This document shows positions 27,058 through 35,430 of a stretch of 64,000 nt of DNA, one piece after another. The notes below the pieces were generated by a model that saw only the letters and a program-made list of their open reading frames with translations, ran no database searches and had not been told where the DNA came from. The stretch comes from Lysobacterales bacterium (GTDB taxonomy: Bacteria; Pseudomonadota; Gammaproteobacteria; Xanthomonadales; SZUA-38): positions 1-64,000 of the forward strand of contig JASJDM010000023.1 of the NCBI GenBank assembly GCA_030065125.1. The letters are read 5' to 3'. Positions within the stretch are counted from its first letter, which is position 1. Each line of letters begins with the position of its first letter. The position numbers and the translations under genes were made by a program.

Positions 27058-28451
27058 CCTTCCTCGTCCTGTTGTCATTGATTCTGCTGTTGCGCCTTAT
27101 CGGGGGTTCTGGTCCGCCCGGGGATGAGCGCGCAGTTCACGACAACTACGCGATCGGCATGTGGGTCCTTGCCTTTGTGCTGTTCGTGATCCTGAGAGCG
27201 TTCCAGGTTCCGTGGCCGTTCATTGGGATTATCGGGGCCCTGGTGTTTATTCCAAGCGTGGTGTCGCTGGTGTTTGTCCGTTTGGGATGGGTCGCGCCGG
27301 CCTACTGCCTGGGGCGCCTGGCCATGATGTACTTTTACCGAGACCCGGCGGCCGGCGCGCACTACCGGGGATTCCAGGCGAGCCAATACATCAAGGATCC
27401 CCATCGCCGGCGGCGTGCGCTGACCTGGCTGAGGAATCGGTTTCAAGGTAAACGTTTCAAGATTTATTCCGGTGAGATGGTGATGTTTGTCATTATCGAC
27501 GCCCACCTGGTTCGGCCTGGGGATGAGGCATTTCTGGCCAGGCAGTTGAGGTGCCTGAAGACCGTGAGCAAGCCATCCATCCCGGCTCCAGTCAGTGTGC
27601 TAGCCCTGAAGTTTGCCCTGTTGCCGGTGCTGCCCGGCTGGAACTGGCGCCAGATCAAGTCTATTGCCGAGCAGTGGGATACACCCGCTTACAACCTGTT
27701 GGCCAAGTTTCTGTTTGAAGCGGCCTGGCTGCGACGGGAAAACGCGCCGCCAAGCAAAATGCTGCGATTCCTCTGGCTATGCAACCTGCGTTACTACAAG
27801 CTGGCGAATACAGCCATTCGCCGGCTGAACGCGGATGACAAAATAGAGGCCAGAGCCAGTCGGGATGCACTGATCGCTGGTCTATACACCGGGCATGTTG
27901 AAGGCGAGGAGTCACAACGCAGTCTTGCCATGCGACTGCTTCTCAATCCCGGGCAGGGGTTGTTATGGCGTCAGCGCGCCCAGGTGCTGGGGGTTCCGAA
28001 TCCGGACGCGGCATGGCAGAACCTGGAGCGCACTGTTCTTGCCCATTTCCGGGCTCACTTCCGGGCCGGAAGTTCCGACCACGCGCTGGATCGCGAAGCG
28101 GATATGAACACCTGGGAAGAGCGCCAGAAAGCGCTGGGCTATCTTCAATCGTCGATTGTGACGCTGCAGAACTCCAGGCAAAAGGTCAGCGGATTCGAAC
28201 ATTTTTCCATCTGGATGAGCCTGCTGACCCTGCTTACCGATCTGAAGCGGGACAGCGGGGACGATGTGCTGGCTTTCGGCAGCATGTCAGGCTCGATCTG
28301 GAACTGGATTGCTGGCCTGTGGAACGACCACCGGGAATACTGCCTGGCGAATTTTATGGCGCGAACCTGCGCACCGCTGGCGCGAAGTCTGGGCCACCAC
28401 GAGATGTACCGGAGGTTGAATAACGACATTCTCAATCACGGAAGTCGTTAA
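27054..28451 (+). CDS. Membrane-anchored helical protein of Hsp70 module
   Basis: 465 residues. Three hydrophobic segments lie near the N-terminus (FLVLLSLILLLRLIG, GMWVLAFVLFVILRAF, IGIIGALVFIPSVVSLVFV), followed by ~370 mostly helical cytoplasmic residues. The part around VMFVIIDAHLVRPGDEAFLARQL has the flavour of a TerB-like helical bundle, but I cannot assign a family. No J domain or HPD is seen. Translationally coupled to the J-like gene (ATGA). It probably tethers the Hsp70 complex to the inner membrane. It converges on glmS with a 26-base gap. Confidence 0.75.
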   Translation: MTFLVLLSLILLLRLIGGSGPPGDERAVHDNYAIGMWVLAFVLFVILRAFQVPWPFIGIIGALVFIPSVVSLVFVRLGWVAPAYCLGRLAMMYFYRDPAAGAHYRGFQASQYIKDPHRRRRALTWLRNRFQGKRFKIYSGEMVMFVIIDAHLVRPGDEAFLARQLRCLKTVSKPSIPAPVSVLALKFALLPVLPGWNWRQIKSIAEQWDTPAYNLLAKFLFEAAWLRRENAPPSKMLRFLWLCNLRYYKLANTAIRRLNADDKIEARASRDALIAGLYTGHVEGEESQRSLAMRLLLNPGQGLLWRQRAQVLGVPNPDAAWQNLERTVLAHFRAHFRAGSSDHALDREADMNTWEERQKALGYLQSSIVTLQNSRQKVSGFEHFSIWMSLLTLLTDLKRDSGDDVLAFGSMSGSIWNWIAGLWNDHREYCLANFMARTCAPLARSLGHHEMYRRLNNDILNHGSR

Positions 28452-28477
28452 CCCGGGTCACCGGATCGGAAGAGGCG

Positions 28478-30310
28478 CTATTCCACAGTCACCGACTTCG
28501 CCAGGTTCCGAGGCTGATCCACGTCGGTGCCGCGTTGCACCGCCACGTGATAGGCCAGCAGCTGCAGGGGAATCGTGTGCAGGATGGGCGACAGTTCGTT
28601 GGCCTCCACCGGCAGTTCCACCATGTGCACGATATCCGATTCGGGCACGTTGACGCCCTGGTCGGCGAACAGGTACAGCTGCCCGCCGCGGGCTCGGACT
28701 TCCTGCAGGTTGGAGACCAGCTTCTCCAACAGCTCGTTGCTGGGTGCGCTGACCACCACCGGCAGGTGTTCGTCTACCAGGGCCAGGGGGCCGTGCTTGA
28801 GTTCGCCGGCGGCATAGGCTTCGGCGTGGATGTAGGAGATCTCCTTGAGCTTCAGCGCGCCTTCCATGGCCACGGGGTATTCAGCGCCCCGGCCCAGGAA
28901 CAGGGCGTTTTCCTTCTCTACGAAATCGTCGGACATCTCGATGACCTGGGGCTCAACAGCCATCAGGTCCTGCACCAGCCGGGGCAGCTGCTCCAGTTTG
29001 CCCACCAGGTCACGCTGGCGTTCCGGATCCAGGCGTTCCCTGCACAGGCCCAGGGTGATCAGGAACAGCACCGTCAACTGGGTGGTAAAGGCCTTGGTGG
29101 ACGCCACCCCGACCTCGGTTCCGGCCCGGGTCATCATGACCAGGTCCGAGGCCCGGACAATGGAGCTTTCGGGCACGTTGCAGATGGTCATGGTGGCCAG
29201 GTAGTCCTGGGTTTTCGCCCGTTTCAGGGCGGCCAGGGTATCAGCGGTTTCGCCGGACTGGGAGATGGTCAGGAACAGGGCGCCGTCGGGAACCACCGAT
29301 TCCCGATAACGGAACTCGCTGGAAATCTCAACGGAGCAGGGTATGCCGGCAATGGATTCGATCCAGTACTTGGCAATCAACCCGGCGTGGTAACTGGTGC
29401 CACAGGCTACGATGTGCACGAAGCGGACCTGGGGCAGGATCTCCGCCGCGTCGGGGCCAAAGGCGCCGGACAGGATGGCGGAATCTGCAATGCGTCCCTC
29501 CAGGGTGTTGGCGATGGCGTCCGGCTGCTCGTGGATTTCCTTCTGCATGTAGTGGCGGTACTTGCCTTTCTCCGCCGCCTCGGTGCTCAGGGTGGAGGAC
29601 ACCACCTCGCGCTCAACCGGCGCGCCGGTTTCGTCGAAGACCTGGTAACCGAAGCGGGTGGCTTCGACCACGTCACCTTCTTCCAAGTAGACAAAGCGCT
29701 GGGTGACCGGCAGCAGGGCCCCCACGTCAGAGGCCAGAAAGTGTTCCCCCAGACCGATGCCCAGCACCAGGGGGCTGCCGCGGCGGGCGCCCACCAGGAC
29801 GTCCGGGTTCTCCCGATCGATCACCGCCAGGGCGAAGGCGCCCCGCAGCTCGCGGGCGCAGTCCAGCACGGCGGAGAGCAGGGTGCCGCTGCCGTTCTCC
29901 AGCCGCCTCCTGATCAGGTGGGCTGCGACCTCGGTGTCGGTGTCGGACTCGAAGCTGACGCCGTCGTCCTGCAGGCGTTCTTTCAGCTCCTGGAAATTCT
30001 CAATGATGCCGTTGTGGACCAGGGCCACCCGCGGCATGCTGAAGTGCGGGTGGGCGTTGAGCTCGGTAGGCGGCCCGTGGGTGGCCCAGCGGGTGTGGGC
30101 CAGGCCGAGGGGGCCGGACAGGGGCTGGTCGGCCAGGGCTTCCGACAGGGCGGCGACTTTGCCCACGCGACGGGTTCGATGAAGCTCACCCTCACGGTCC
30201 ACCACGGCGATTCCCGCCGAGTCATAACCGCGATACTCCAGCCGCCTCAATCCTTCCAGCAGGATCAGATCAACGTCCCGCTGCGCAATGGCACCGACAA
30301 TTCCGCACAT
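28478..30310 (-). CDS. glmS: Glutamine-fructose-6-phosphate aminotransferase
   Basis: 610 residues, the usual length. GlmS makes glucosamine-6-phosphate from fructose-6-phosphate and glutamine, the first step to UDP-GlcNAc for peptidoglycan and lipopolysaccharide. The N-terminus MCGIVGAIAQRDV places the glutaminase nucleophile Cys2; RRLEYRGYDSAGI follows. Two SIS isomerase domains follow (ACGTSYHAGLIAKYW, TISQSGETADTLAAL) and the C-terminus ends PRNLAKSVTVE as in the family. It is a single gene here, not linked to glmU. A 7-base palindrome lies 56 bases upstream. Confidence 0.98.
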   Translation of the reverse strand: MCGIVGAIAQRDVDLILLEGLRRLEYRGYDSAGIAVVDREGELHRTRRVGKVAALSEALADQPLSGPLGLAHTRWATHGPPTELNAHPHFSMPRVALVHNGIIENFQELKERLQDDGVSFESDTDTEVAAHLIRRRLENGSGTLLSAVLDCARELRGAFALAVIDRENPDVLVGARRGSPLVLGIGLGEHFLASDVGALLPVTQRFVYLEEGDVVEATRFGYQVFDETGAPVEREVVSSTLSTEAAEKGKYRHYMQKEIHEQPDAIANTLEGRIADSAILSGAFGPDAAEILPQVRFVHIVACGTSYHAGLIAKYWIESIAGIPCSVEISSEFRYRESVVPDGALFLTISQSGETADTLAALKRAKTQDYLATMTICNVPESSIVRASDLVMMTRAGTEVGVASTKAFTTQLTVLFLITLGLCRERLDPERQRDLVGKLEQLPRLVQDLMAVEPQVIEMSDDFVEKENALFLGRGAEYPVAMEGALKLKEISYIHAEAYAAGELKHGPLALVDEHLPVVVSAPSNELLEKLVSNLQEVRARGGQLYLFADQGVNVPESDIVHMVELPVEANELSPILHTIPLQLLAYHVAVQRGTDVDQPRNLAKSVTVE

Positions 30311-30365
30311 TTAGCGATCTCCAGCCCAAACCTTCAGAAGGCAAATTTTACCGAAGCAGCACCAC

Positions 30366-30380
30366 TACAGCACTGCTGTA
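30366..30380. promoter_or_regulatory. Palindrome upstream of glmS
   Basis: TACAGCA-C-TGCTGTA, a perfect 7-base dyad around one base, 56 bases before the glmS start in an AT-rich 88-base spacer. Its compact symmetry and position suggest an operator for a repressor of amino-sugar synthesis. No T-run follows on the minus strand, so it is not a terminator for the upstream gene. The regulator is unknown. Confidence 0.4.
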
Positions 30381-30398
30381 TGAGAAATAAAACAAAAT

Positions 30399-31547
30399 TT
30401 AACCTGTTTGACCTGCGGTCCGATGTTTGCCGTTAACGGACAGCGCGAACAGCCCCACCAGCTGCGGTGGCAGCGCCAGGGCCAGGAACTCCAGGTTCTG
30501 CTGGCTGCCCGGCAGCAGCTTCAGCAGCAGCGCGCACAAAGGGACCAGGGCGGCCGCGATCAGCAGGGCCGGCCCCGGTGGGCGCCGCGTCCAGAGCAGA
30601 AATCCCAGCACCAGTCCCAGGGGAGAAAACACCAGGATGTTTTCGTTCCACCGGGCGGCCCAGTGGTCGGTCAGCAGGAGACCGCACAGCAACAGGCCAA
30701 CCAGGCCCGATGCGACCCAGCCAACAGCGGTCAGTCCGGGACGGCGCCGCAGCAGCCAGGCGGCCGCCGCCAGCAGGATTCCGCCGGCCAGCCAGGGCCA
30801 CAGCGGGGCTGAGGGCAGGGGCGCGCGGGCCGGGCCCAGGGTCTGGGATCGGGTCACCAGGGGCTGGCCATTGCTGCCGGTCATGGTTTCCAGTGCCGCC
30901 GCGAGCCGGTCGGGGATGTAGAAACTCTCCCACTCACTGATGGGCCGATCGGTGGGCCGACCCAGGGCCAGGCTGGAACCGATGTCCATCCACGGCACCA
31001 CCGACGAGTAGGTGCGGGCCAGCCGGCGGAAGCTGACGCCGGCTTCGACGTCCCCAAACCGGGACTGCAGGCGCCCATCCAGGGCATGATCCAGGGCGTC
31101 GCGGATCTTTGTAGAGCAGTTGGACAGAAAATAGTCGTAGCGGTAGTCCCGGTTGGCCGGTTCGGCGTTGGTTTGCAGGTACTCCACCAGGCGCCAGGCC
31201 TCGGCGGGTGTCAGATTCAGCGTCTGCAGCAGGATCGGGCGCCCGCGGCCCAGGTAGCCGGCCGCCTCCTCGTCGGCGTCGAAAGCCGCCATTCTGTACA
31301 GCATCCTGCCGGCGAGAAATCGCAGCAGGAAGTTTTCCTGGCGAAAGTCAAAAATGCCGTAGTTGTAGGAAATGCCCGGGCGGTCTTCGTCAGCCCGGAT
31401 CACCAGGGAGTTATGCCCGTAGCTTTCCCAGTAGGTCGGCCCGGGCGCAGCGGTGGCCAGCTGGACCAGGGGCGGCGGCGGGGCAGGCGTATTGCCGGGT
31501 AACTGGGCCAGGCTCAGCGCCAGCACCCAGAGCGGCAGAATGCTCAA
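30399..31547 (-). CDS. DUF4105 / Lnb-like membrane protein in lnt position
   Basis: 382 residues. After a signal-like N-terminus comes a periplasmic domain of the DUF4105 (Pfam PF13387) family, with His45 in YWESYGHNSL and Cys144 in YDYFLSNCSTKIRDAL forming an NlpC/P60-like Cys-His pair, followed by five membrane helices (~250-375). This family, as I recall, includes Lnb, the Bacteroides lipoprotein N-acyltransferase. The gene follows corC in the miaB-phoH-ybeY-corC operon, exactly where gammaproteobacteria usually carry lnt, and its TTG start overlaps the corC stop (TTGA). A role as a replacement lipoprotein N-acyltransferase is a strong inference from context; a different cysteine-enzyme function is possible. 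Confidence 0.85.
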   Translation of the reverse strand: MSILPLWVLALSLAQLPGNTPAPPPPLVQLATAAPGPTYWESYGHNSLVIRADEDRPGISYNYGIFDFRQENFLLRFLAGRMLYRMAAFDADEEAAGYLGRGRPILLQTLNLTPAEAWRLVEYLQTNAEPANRDYRYDYFLSNCSTKIRDALDHALDGRLQSRFGDVEAGVSFRRLARTYSSVVPWMDIGSSLALGRPTDRPISEWESFYIPDRLAAALETMTGSNGQPLVTRSQTLGPARAPLPSAPLWPWLAGGILLAAAAWLLRRRPGLTAVGWVASGLVGLLLCGLLLTDHWAARWNENILVFSPLGLVLGFLLWTRRPPGPALLIAAALVPLCALLLKLLPGSQQNLEFLALALPPQLVGLFALSVNGKHRTAGQTG

Positions 31548-32389
31548 TCGTCAGTCTGCCAGACACCGAGCATGACCAGGCGGGGGCTGTCGGTCTGGAT
31601 GACCTCGAACTCGATGGGTTCCAGCATCACACGCTCCCCCTGTTCGGGCAGGCGCCCGAGCTCGCCCAGGATGAGGCCGCCGATGGTGTCGAACTCTTCG
31701 TCACCGTACTCGGTGTCAAAGTACGCGTTGACCTCCTCGATGGGGGTCAGCGCATCCACCAGGATGCGGCCTTCCTGAGCACGGATCAGCGGCGCTTCCT
31801 CGTCGTCGTACTCGTCGTCGATTTCCCCAACAATCTCTTCCAGTACGTCCTCGATGGTGATCAGCCCGGCGACGCCGCCGTACTCATCCACCACGATGGC
31901 CATGTGGTTGCGGGAAATGCGGAACTCCTTCAGCAGCACGTTGAGGCGCTTGCTTTCCGGGATAAACGACGCCGGGCGAAGCAGCGAGGTAATGTCGATC
32001 TCCGTGTCTTCGCTGACGTAGTGTTTCAGCACGTCTTTGGCCAGCAGAATGCCCAGCACCTCGTCCTTGTCATCCTTGATGACGGGAAAGCGGGAATGGC
32101 CCGACTCTACGATTTCGGTCAGTGATTCGGCCAGATTGGTCTCGGCCGACAGGCAAACCATCTGGCCCCGGGGAATCATGGCGTCACGCACCTGCATCTC
32201 CGACACCTGCATGGCGCCTTCCACCATGCGGAACGTGTCGTCGTCGAGGATGTGTCGGTCCTGGGAGTCTTTGAGAAGCGAGAGGATTTCGGCCCGGCTC
32301 CGAGGCTCTCCGCCGGAAAGGGCATGGCCCAGTCTTTCCAGCCAGGAGCGGTGCTCAGAGCCGCTGCTACTGGGATAGTCGTCGTTCAT
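31544..32389 (-). CDS. corC: CorC/YbeX family CBS-domain protein
   Basis: 281 residues without membrane segments. Two CBS domains ([14 protein letters not shown] to ~190) are followed by a CorC/HlyC C-terminal domain ([18 protein letters not shown]). It is linked to Mg2+/Co2+ efflux and, more recently, ribosome-related physiology in E. coli, where the gene is ybeX. It follows ybeY after 75 bases and leads into the DUF4105 gene with an overlapping stop/start. The order miaB-phoH-ybeY-corC is the standard gammaproteobacterial operon. Confidence 0.93.
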   Translation of the reverse strand: MNDDYPSSSGSEHRSWLERLGHALSGGEPRSRAEILSLLKDSQDRHILDDDTFRMVEGAMQVSEMQVRDAMIPRGQMVCLSAETNLAESLTEIVESGHSRFPVIKDDKDEVLGILLAKDVLKHYVSEDTEIDITSLLRPASFIPESKRLNVLLKEFRISRNHMAIVVDEYGGVAGLITIEDVLEEIVGEIDDEYDDEEAPLIRAQEGRILVDALTPIEEVNAYFDTEYGDEEFDTIGGLILGELGRLPEQGERVMLEPIEFEVIQTDSPRLVMLGVWQTDD

Positions 32390-32464
32390 GAAGCTTAAAA
32401 AAGCTCCGATCGTTAAGGGACAGGTATTCTAGCGCCAAAACCGCATAAAAACAGCGGAATATGC

Positions 32465-32938
32465 TCACCCGCCGCTTAGCTGGTACGGGTTGGACACGCC
32501 GATTCGAGCCAGCAGGCGGGCTTCCTCAGCCTCCATTCCCGCCGCGTCCTCATCGTTTTCATGGTCATACCCCAGCAGGTGCAGTGCACCGTGGGTTACC
32601 AGGTGGGCCAGATGATCTTCCGTGGACTTACCCTGTTCCCGGGCCTCCCGTTCAACCAGCGGCGCGCAGATCAGCAGGTCGCCCAGCAGCGGGCTTTCCA
32701 CGTCCGGGTGCAGTTCCGCGGGAAACGACAGCACGTTGGTGGGGCCCTCGCGCCCCCGGTACTGCCGGTTGGTCGCGGACATCTCCGGTTCGTCCACGAT
32801 GCGTATGTCGACGCCACCGCCCGCGACGAAATCGCGCAGGGCGTTGATACACCAGTCTGTCACGGGAAAACCGGCCAGCGCCTGGCTCTCGGGCGCGCCG
32901 TCGGTTTCAACGGAGATTTCGAAGCTGGCCTTGTTCAA
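32465..32938 (-). CDS. ybeY: Endoribonuclease YbeY
   Basis: 157 residues, normal length. It has the zinc-binding motif H-x3-H-x5-H in HLVTHGALHLLGYDH, plus the conserved NRQYRGREGPTNVLSFP region. YbeY is a single-strand endoribonuclease needed for 16S rRNA 3'-end maturation and ribosome quality control. It starts 15 bases after the phoH stop in the miaB operon, as in E. coli. Confidence 0.96.
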   Translation of the reverse strand: MNKASFEISVETDGAPESQALAGFPVTDWCINALRDFVAGGGVDIRIVDEPEMSATNRQYRGREGPTNVLSFPAELHPDVESPLLGDLLICAPLVEREAREQGKSTEDHLAHLVTHGALHLLGYDHENDEDAAGMEAEEARLLARIGVSNPYQLSGG

Positions 32939-32953
32939 TGCGCCGGTGCCGGC

Positions 32954-33922
32954 TCAGGTGTCGCTGTCCTTGGCGGCCGCGTAGGCCTGGACGATGCGCT
33001 TGACCAGCCGGTGGCGGACCACGTCCTTGGCGTCGAAAAAGGTAAAGCTGATGCCGTCGACCTGCTTCAGAACCTGGATGGCATGGGCCAGGCCGGACTG
33101 CTGGTTCTTAGGCAGATCGATCTGGGTGACGTCCCCGGTGATGACCGCCCGGGAGCCAAACCCGATTCGGGTCAGGAACATTTTCATCTGCTCCACCGAG
33201 GTGTTCTGGGCTTCATCCAGGATGATGAACGCATCATTCAGGGTGCGCCCGCGCATGAAGGCCAGCGGGGCAATCTCGATGACGTTGCGGTCGATGAGTT
33301 TGGTCACCCGGTCGAAACCCAGCATTTCATACAGCGCGTCGTACAACGGCCGCAGGTAGGGATCCACCTTCTGCACCAGGTCCCCGGGCAGGAAACCCAG
33401 CCGCTCACCCGCCTCCACGGCAGGCCGTACCAGCACCAGCCGCTCCACCCGGTCGTGCTGCAGCGCGTCCACCGCTGAGGCCACGGCCAGGTAGGTCTTG
33501 CCGGTACCGGCCGGGCCGATGCCGAAGGTGATGTCGGTCTCGTGGATCTGCTTCAGGTAACCGTTCTGGTTCGGCCCGCGGCCCTTCACCATGCCCCGCC
33601 GGGTCTTGATCAGGATCTGGTCGGGCCGGGCTTCCTGCAGGGAGTCGGTGTCCATTTCCTGCAGCTGAAGGTTGATCTCCTCGGGGGTCAGGGTCATCTG
33701 GTCCGTGGTCTGGTACAGCTTTTCCAGCAGCCGCGACACCGCCTTGACGGCCCTGTCTTCGCCGTCCACCCGGAACACGCCGCCCCGGGCCATGATGGTG
33801 ACACCGGTCACCCGCTCAATCTGGCGCAGGTGTTCGTCGAAGGTTCCGCACAGATTGGCCAGGCGCTCGTTGTCCACGGACTCCAGGGCAAACTCCATGG
33901 TGACTACACCGGGCTCCGCCAT
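32954..33922 (-). CDS. ybeZ: PhoH-family ATPase (YbeZ)
   Basis: 322 residues from the ATG at 33922, which lies one base after the miaB stop; the frame extends further upstream only in antisense to the miaB end. Walker A is GPAGTGKTYLAVA and Walker B FIILDEAQNTS, with RPAVEAGERLGFLPGDL between, as in YbeZ. An N-terminal KH-like region (ERVTGVTIMARGGVFRVDG) fits the family. It is thought to be an RNA helicase/ATPase acting with YbeY in ribosome biogenesis. Confidence 0.95.
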   Translation of the reverse strand: MAEPGVVTMEFALESVDNERLANLCGTFDEHLRQIERVTGVTIMARGGVFRVDGEDRAVKAVSRLLEKLYQTTDQMTLTPEEINLQLQEMDTDSLQEARPDQILIKTRRGMVKGRGPNQNGYLKQIHETDITFGIGPAGTGKTYLAVASAVDALQHDRVERLVLVRPAVEAGERLGFLPGDLVQKVDPYLRPLYDALYEMLGFDRVTKLIDRNVIEIAPLAFMRGRTLNDAFIILDEAQNTSVEQMKMFLTRIGFGSRAVITGDVTQIDLPKNQQSGLAHAIQVLKQVDGISFTFFDAKDVVRHRLVKRIVQAYAAAKDSDT

Positions 33923-33923
33923 A

Positions 33924-35270
33924 TCAGCAGGCCTCCGCGGTGGCGACCCGTCCGCGCAGGGAATTGGCCAGGGCAGCGGTGATCTGCAGATCCATGAACC
34001 GTCCCACCATTTCCGGCGATCCCGGGAAGTTGACCACACGGTTGTTCTCGGTGCGGCCAAACAACTCGCTGGTGCTCTTGCGGGACTGTCCTTCCACCAG
34101 AATGGTCTGGGTAGTGCCCACCATGGACTCGGAAATTGCGGCTGCCTGGCGGTTGATCATTTCCTGCAGGCGATACAGGCGCTCTTTTTTCTCCTGGGCC
34201 GGCGTGGTGTCCGCCAGGTTGCTGGCCGGGGTGCCGGGACGGGCGCTGTAGACAAAGCTGAAGGAGTGGTCGAACCCCACGGACTCCACCAGGTCCAGGG
34301 TCGCCTGGAAATCCGCCTCGGTTTCGCCGGGAAAACCGACGATAAAGTCCGAGGAGATGGTGATATCCGGGCGCGCCTTGCGCAGCCGGCGAATCTTGCT
34401 TTTGTACTCCAGCGCGGTGTAGCCCCGCTTCATGGCGGACAGGATGCGATCGGATCCGCTCTGCACCGGCAGGTGCAGGAATGCCGCCAGTTCCGGCACC
34501 TCGGCGTAGGCATCGATCAGGCGGTCGGAGAACTCCACCGGGTGGGAGGTGGTGAACCGGATCCGTTCAATACCGTCGATCTGCGCGACGGTCCGCACCA
34601 GCAGGGCCAGGTCTGCGGTGCCACCGTCGTGGGTCTGGCCGCGATAACCGTTGACGTTCTGTCCCAGCAGATTAACCTCCCGAACGCCCTGTTCCGCCAG
34701 GCTGAAGACCTCGGCGATGACGTCGTCAAACGGCCGGCTGATCTCTTCGCCGCGGGTGTAGGGCACCACGCAGAAAGAGCAGTATTTGCTGCAGCCTTCC
34801 ATCACCGATACGAAGGCGCTGGGGCCTTCCTTGCGCGGTTCGGGCAGGGCGTCAAACTTTTCGATTTCCGGGAACGAGATGTCGATGGCCGGCTTGCCGG
34901 TGTGCCGGGATTCGTTGACCAGCTTTGGCAGCCGATGCAGGGTCTGGGGACCAAACACCAGGTCCACGAATGGCGCGCGTTCCACCAGGTGCCGGCCTTC
35001 CTGGCTGGCCACGCAGCCGCCGACGCCGATCAGGACCTTGCGGCCGTCGGCTTCCGCCTGCTGCTTGAGCTGGCGCCAGCGACCGAGCTGGGAGAATACC
35101 TTCTCCTGGGCTTTCTCCCGGATGGAGCAGGTGTTCACCAGGATGACGTCAGCGTCTTCCTCGCGCTCGGTTAATTCCAGCCCATGTGACTCGGCCAGCA
35201 CGTCCGCCATCTTGGCGGAGTCGTACACGTTCATCTGGCAGCCGTGGGTTTTGATGTACAGCTTTCCCAT
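33924..35270 (-). CDS. miaB: tRNA methylthiotransferase MiaB
   Basis: 448 residues. The N-terminal MTTase domain ([16 protein letters not shown]) and conserved cysteines bind the auxiliary cluster; the radical SAM motif is [17 protein letters not shown] (C-x3-C-x2-C). A C-terminal TRAM domain includes [20 protein letters not shown]. MiaB adds a methylthio group to i6A37 of tRNAs reading UNN codons. It heads the miaB-ybeZ-ybeY-corC operon; a -10-like TACAAT lies at 35306-35311. Confidence 0.98.
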   Translation of the reverse strand: MGKLYIKTHGCQMNVYDSAKMADVLAESHGLELTEREEDADVILVNTCSIREKAQEKVFSQLGRWRQLKQQAEADGRKVLIGVGGCVASQEGRHLVERAPFVDLVFGPQTLHRLPKLVNESRHTGKPAIDISFPEIEKFDALPEPRKEGPSAFVSVMEGCSKYCSFCVVPYTRGEEISRPFDDVIAEVFSLAEQGVREVNLLGQNVNGYRGQTHDGGTADLALLVRTVAQIDGIERIRFTTSHPVEFSDRLIDAYAEVPELAAFLHLPVQSGSDRILSAMKRGYTALEYKSKIRRLRKARPDITISSDFIVGFPGETEADFQATLDLVESVGFDHSFSFVYSARPGTPASNLADTTPAQEKKERLYRLQEMINRQAAAISESMVGTTQTILVEGQSRKSTSELFGRTENNRVVNFPGSPEMVGRFMDLQITAALANSLRGRVATAEAC

Positions 35271-35305
35271 GTTTTGCGGTCGGCACGTTCAAAAAACAGC
35301 CGGCT

Positions 35306-35311
35306 ATTGTA
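35306..35311 (-). promoter_or_regulatory. -10 candidate of the miaB operon
   Basis: On the minus strand TACAAT (one mismatch to TATAAT) lies 35 bases before the miaB ATG. No good -35 hexamer is visible at 16-18 bases spacing, so strength and exact start site are uncertain. Confidence 0.35.
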
Positions 35312-35430
35312 GCCCAACAGGCCGTCATAGTGCCTGTATCTCTCGGCCGTTCGAGAATTCTTTGCCGCTTTGCCATTGTTGGCTTCGGCGCAGCCGTCTA
35401 CCATCGTGGTTCAGCTTCACGGCCAGAAAA

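Noticed and set aside
30366..30380. LexA (SOS) box upstream of glmS
   Set aside because: The dyad does not match the CTG-N10-CAG pattern of gammaproteobacterial LexA sites.
28535..30436. Open frame of 633 codons on the plus strand
   Set aside because: It is antisense to glmS and arises from its codon bias; the translation is low-complexity without domains.
34786..35430. Upstream extension of the GAF-SpoIIE frame
   Set aside because: This part is antisense to miaB and carries no domain; the real start is near 35431.
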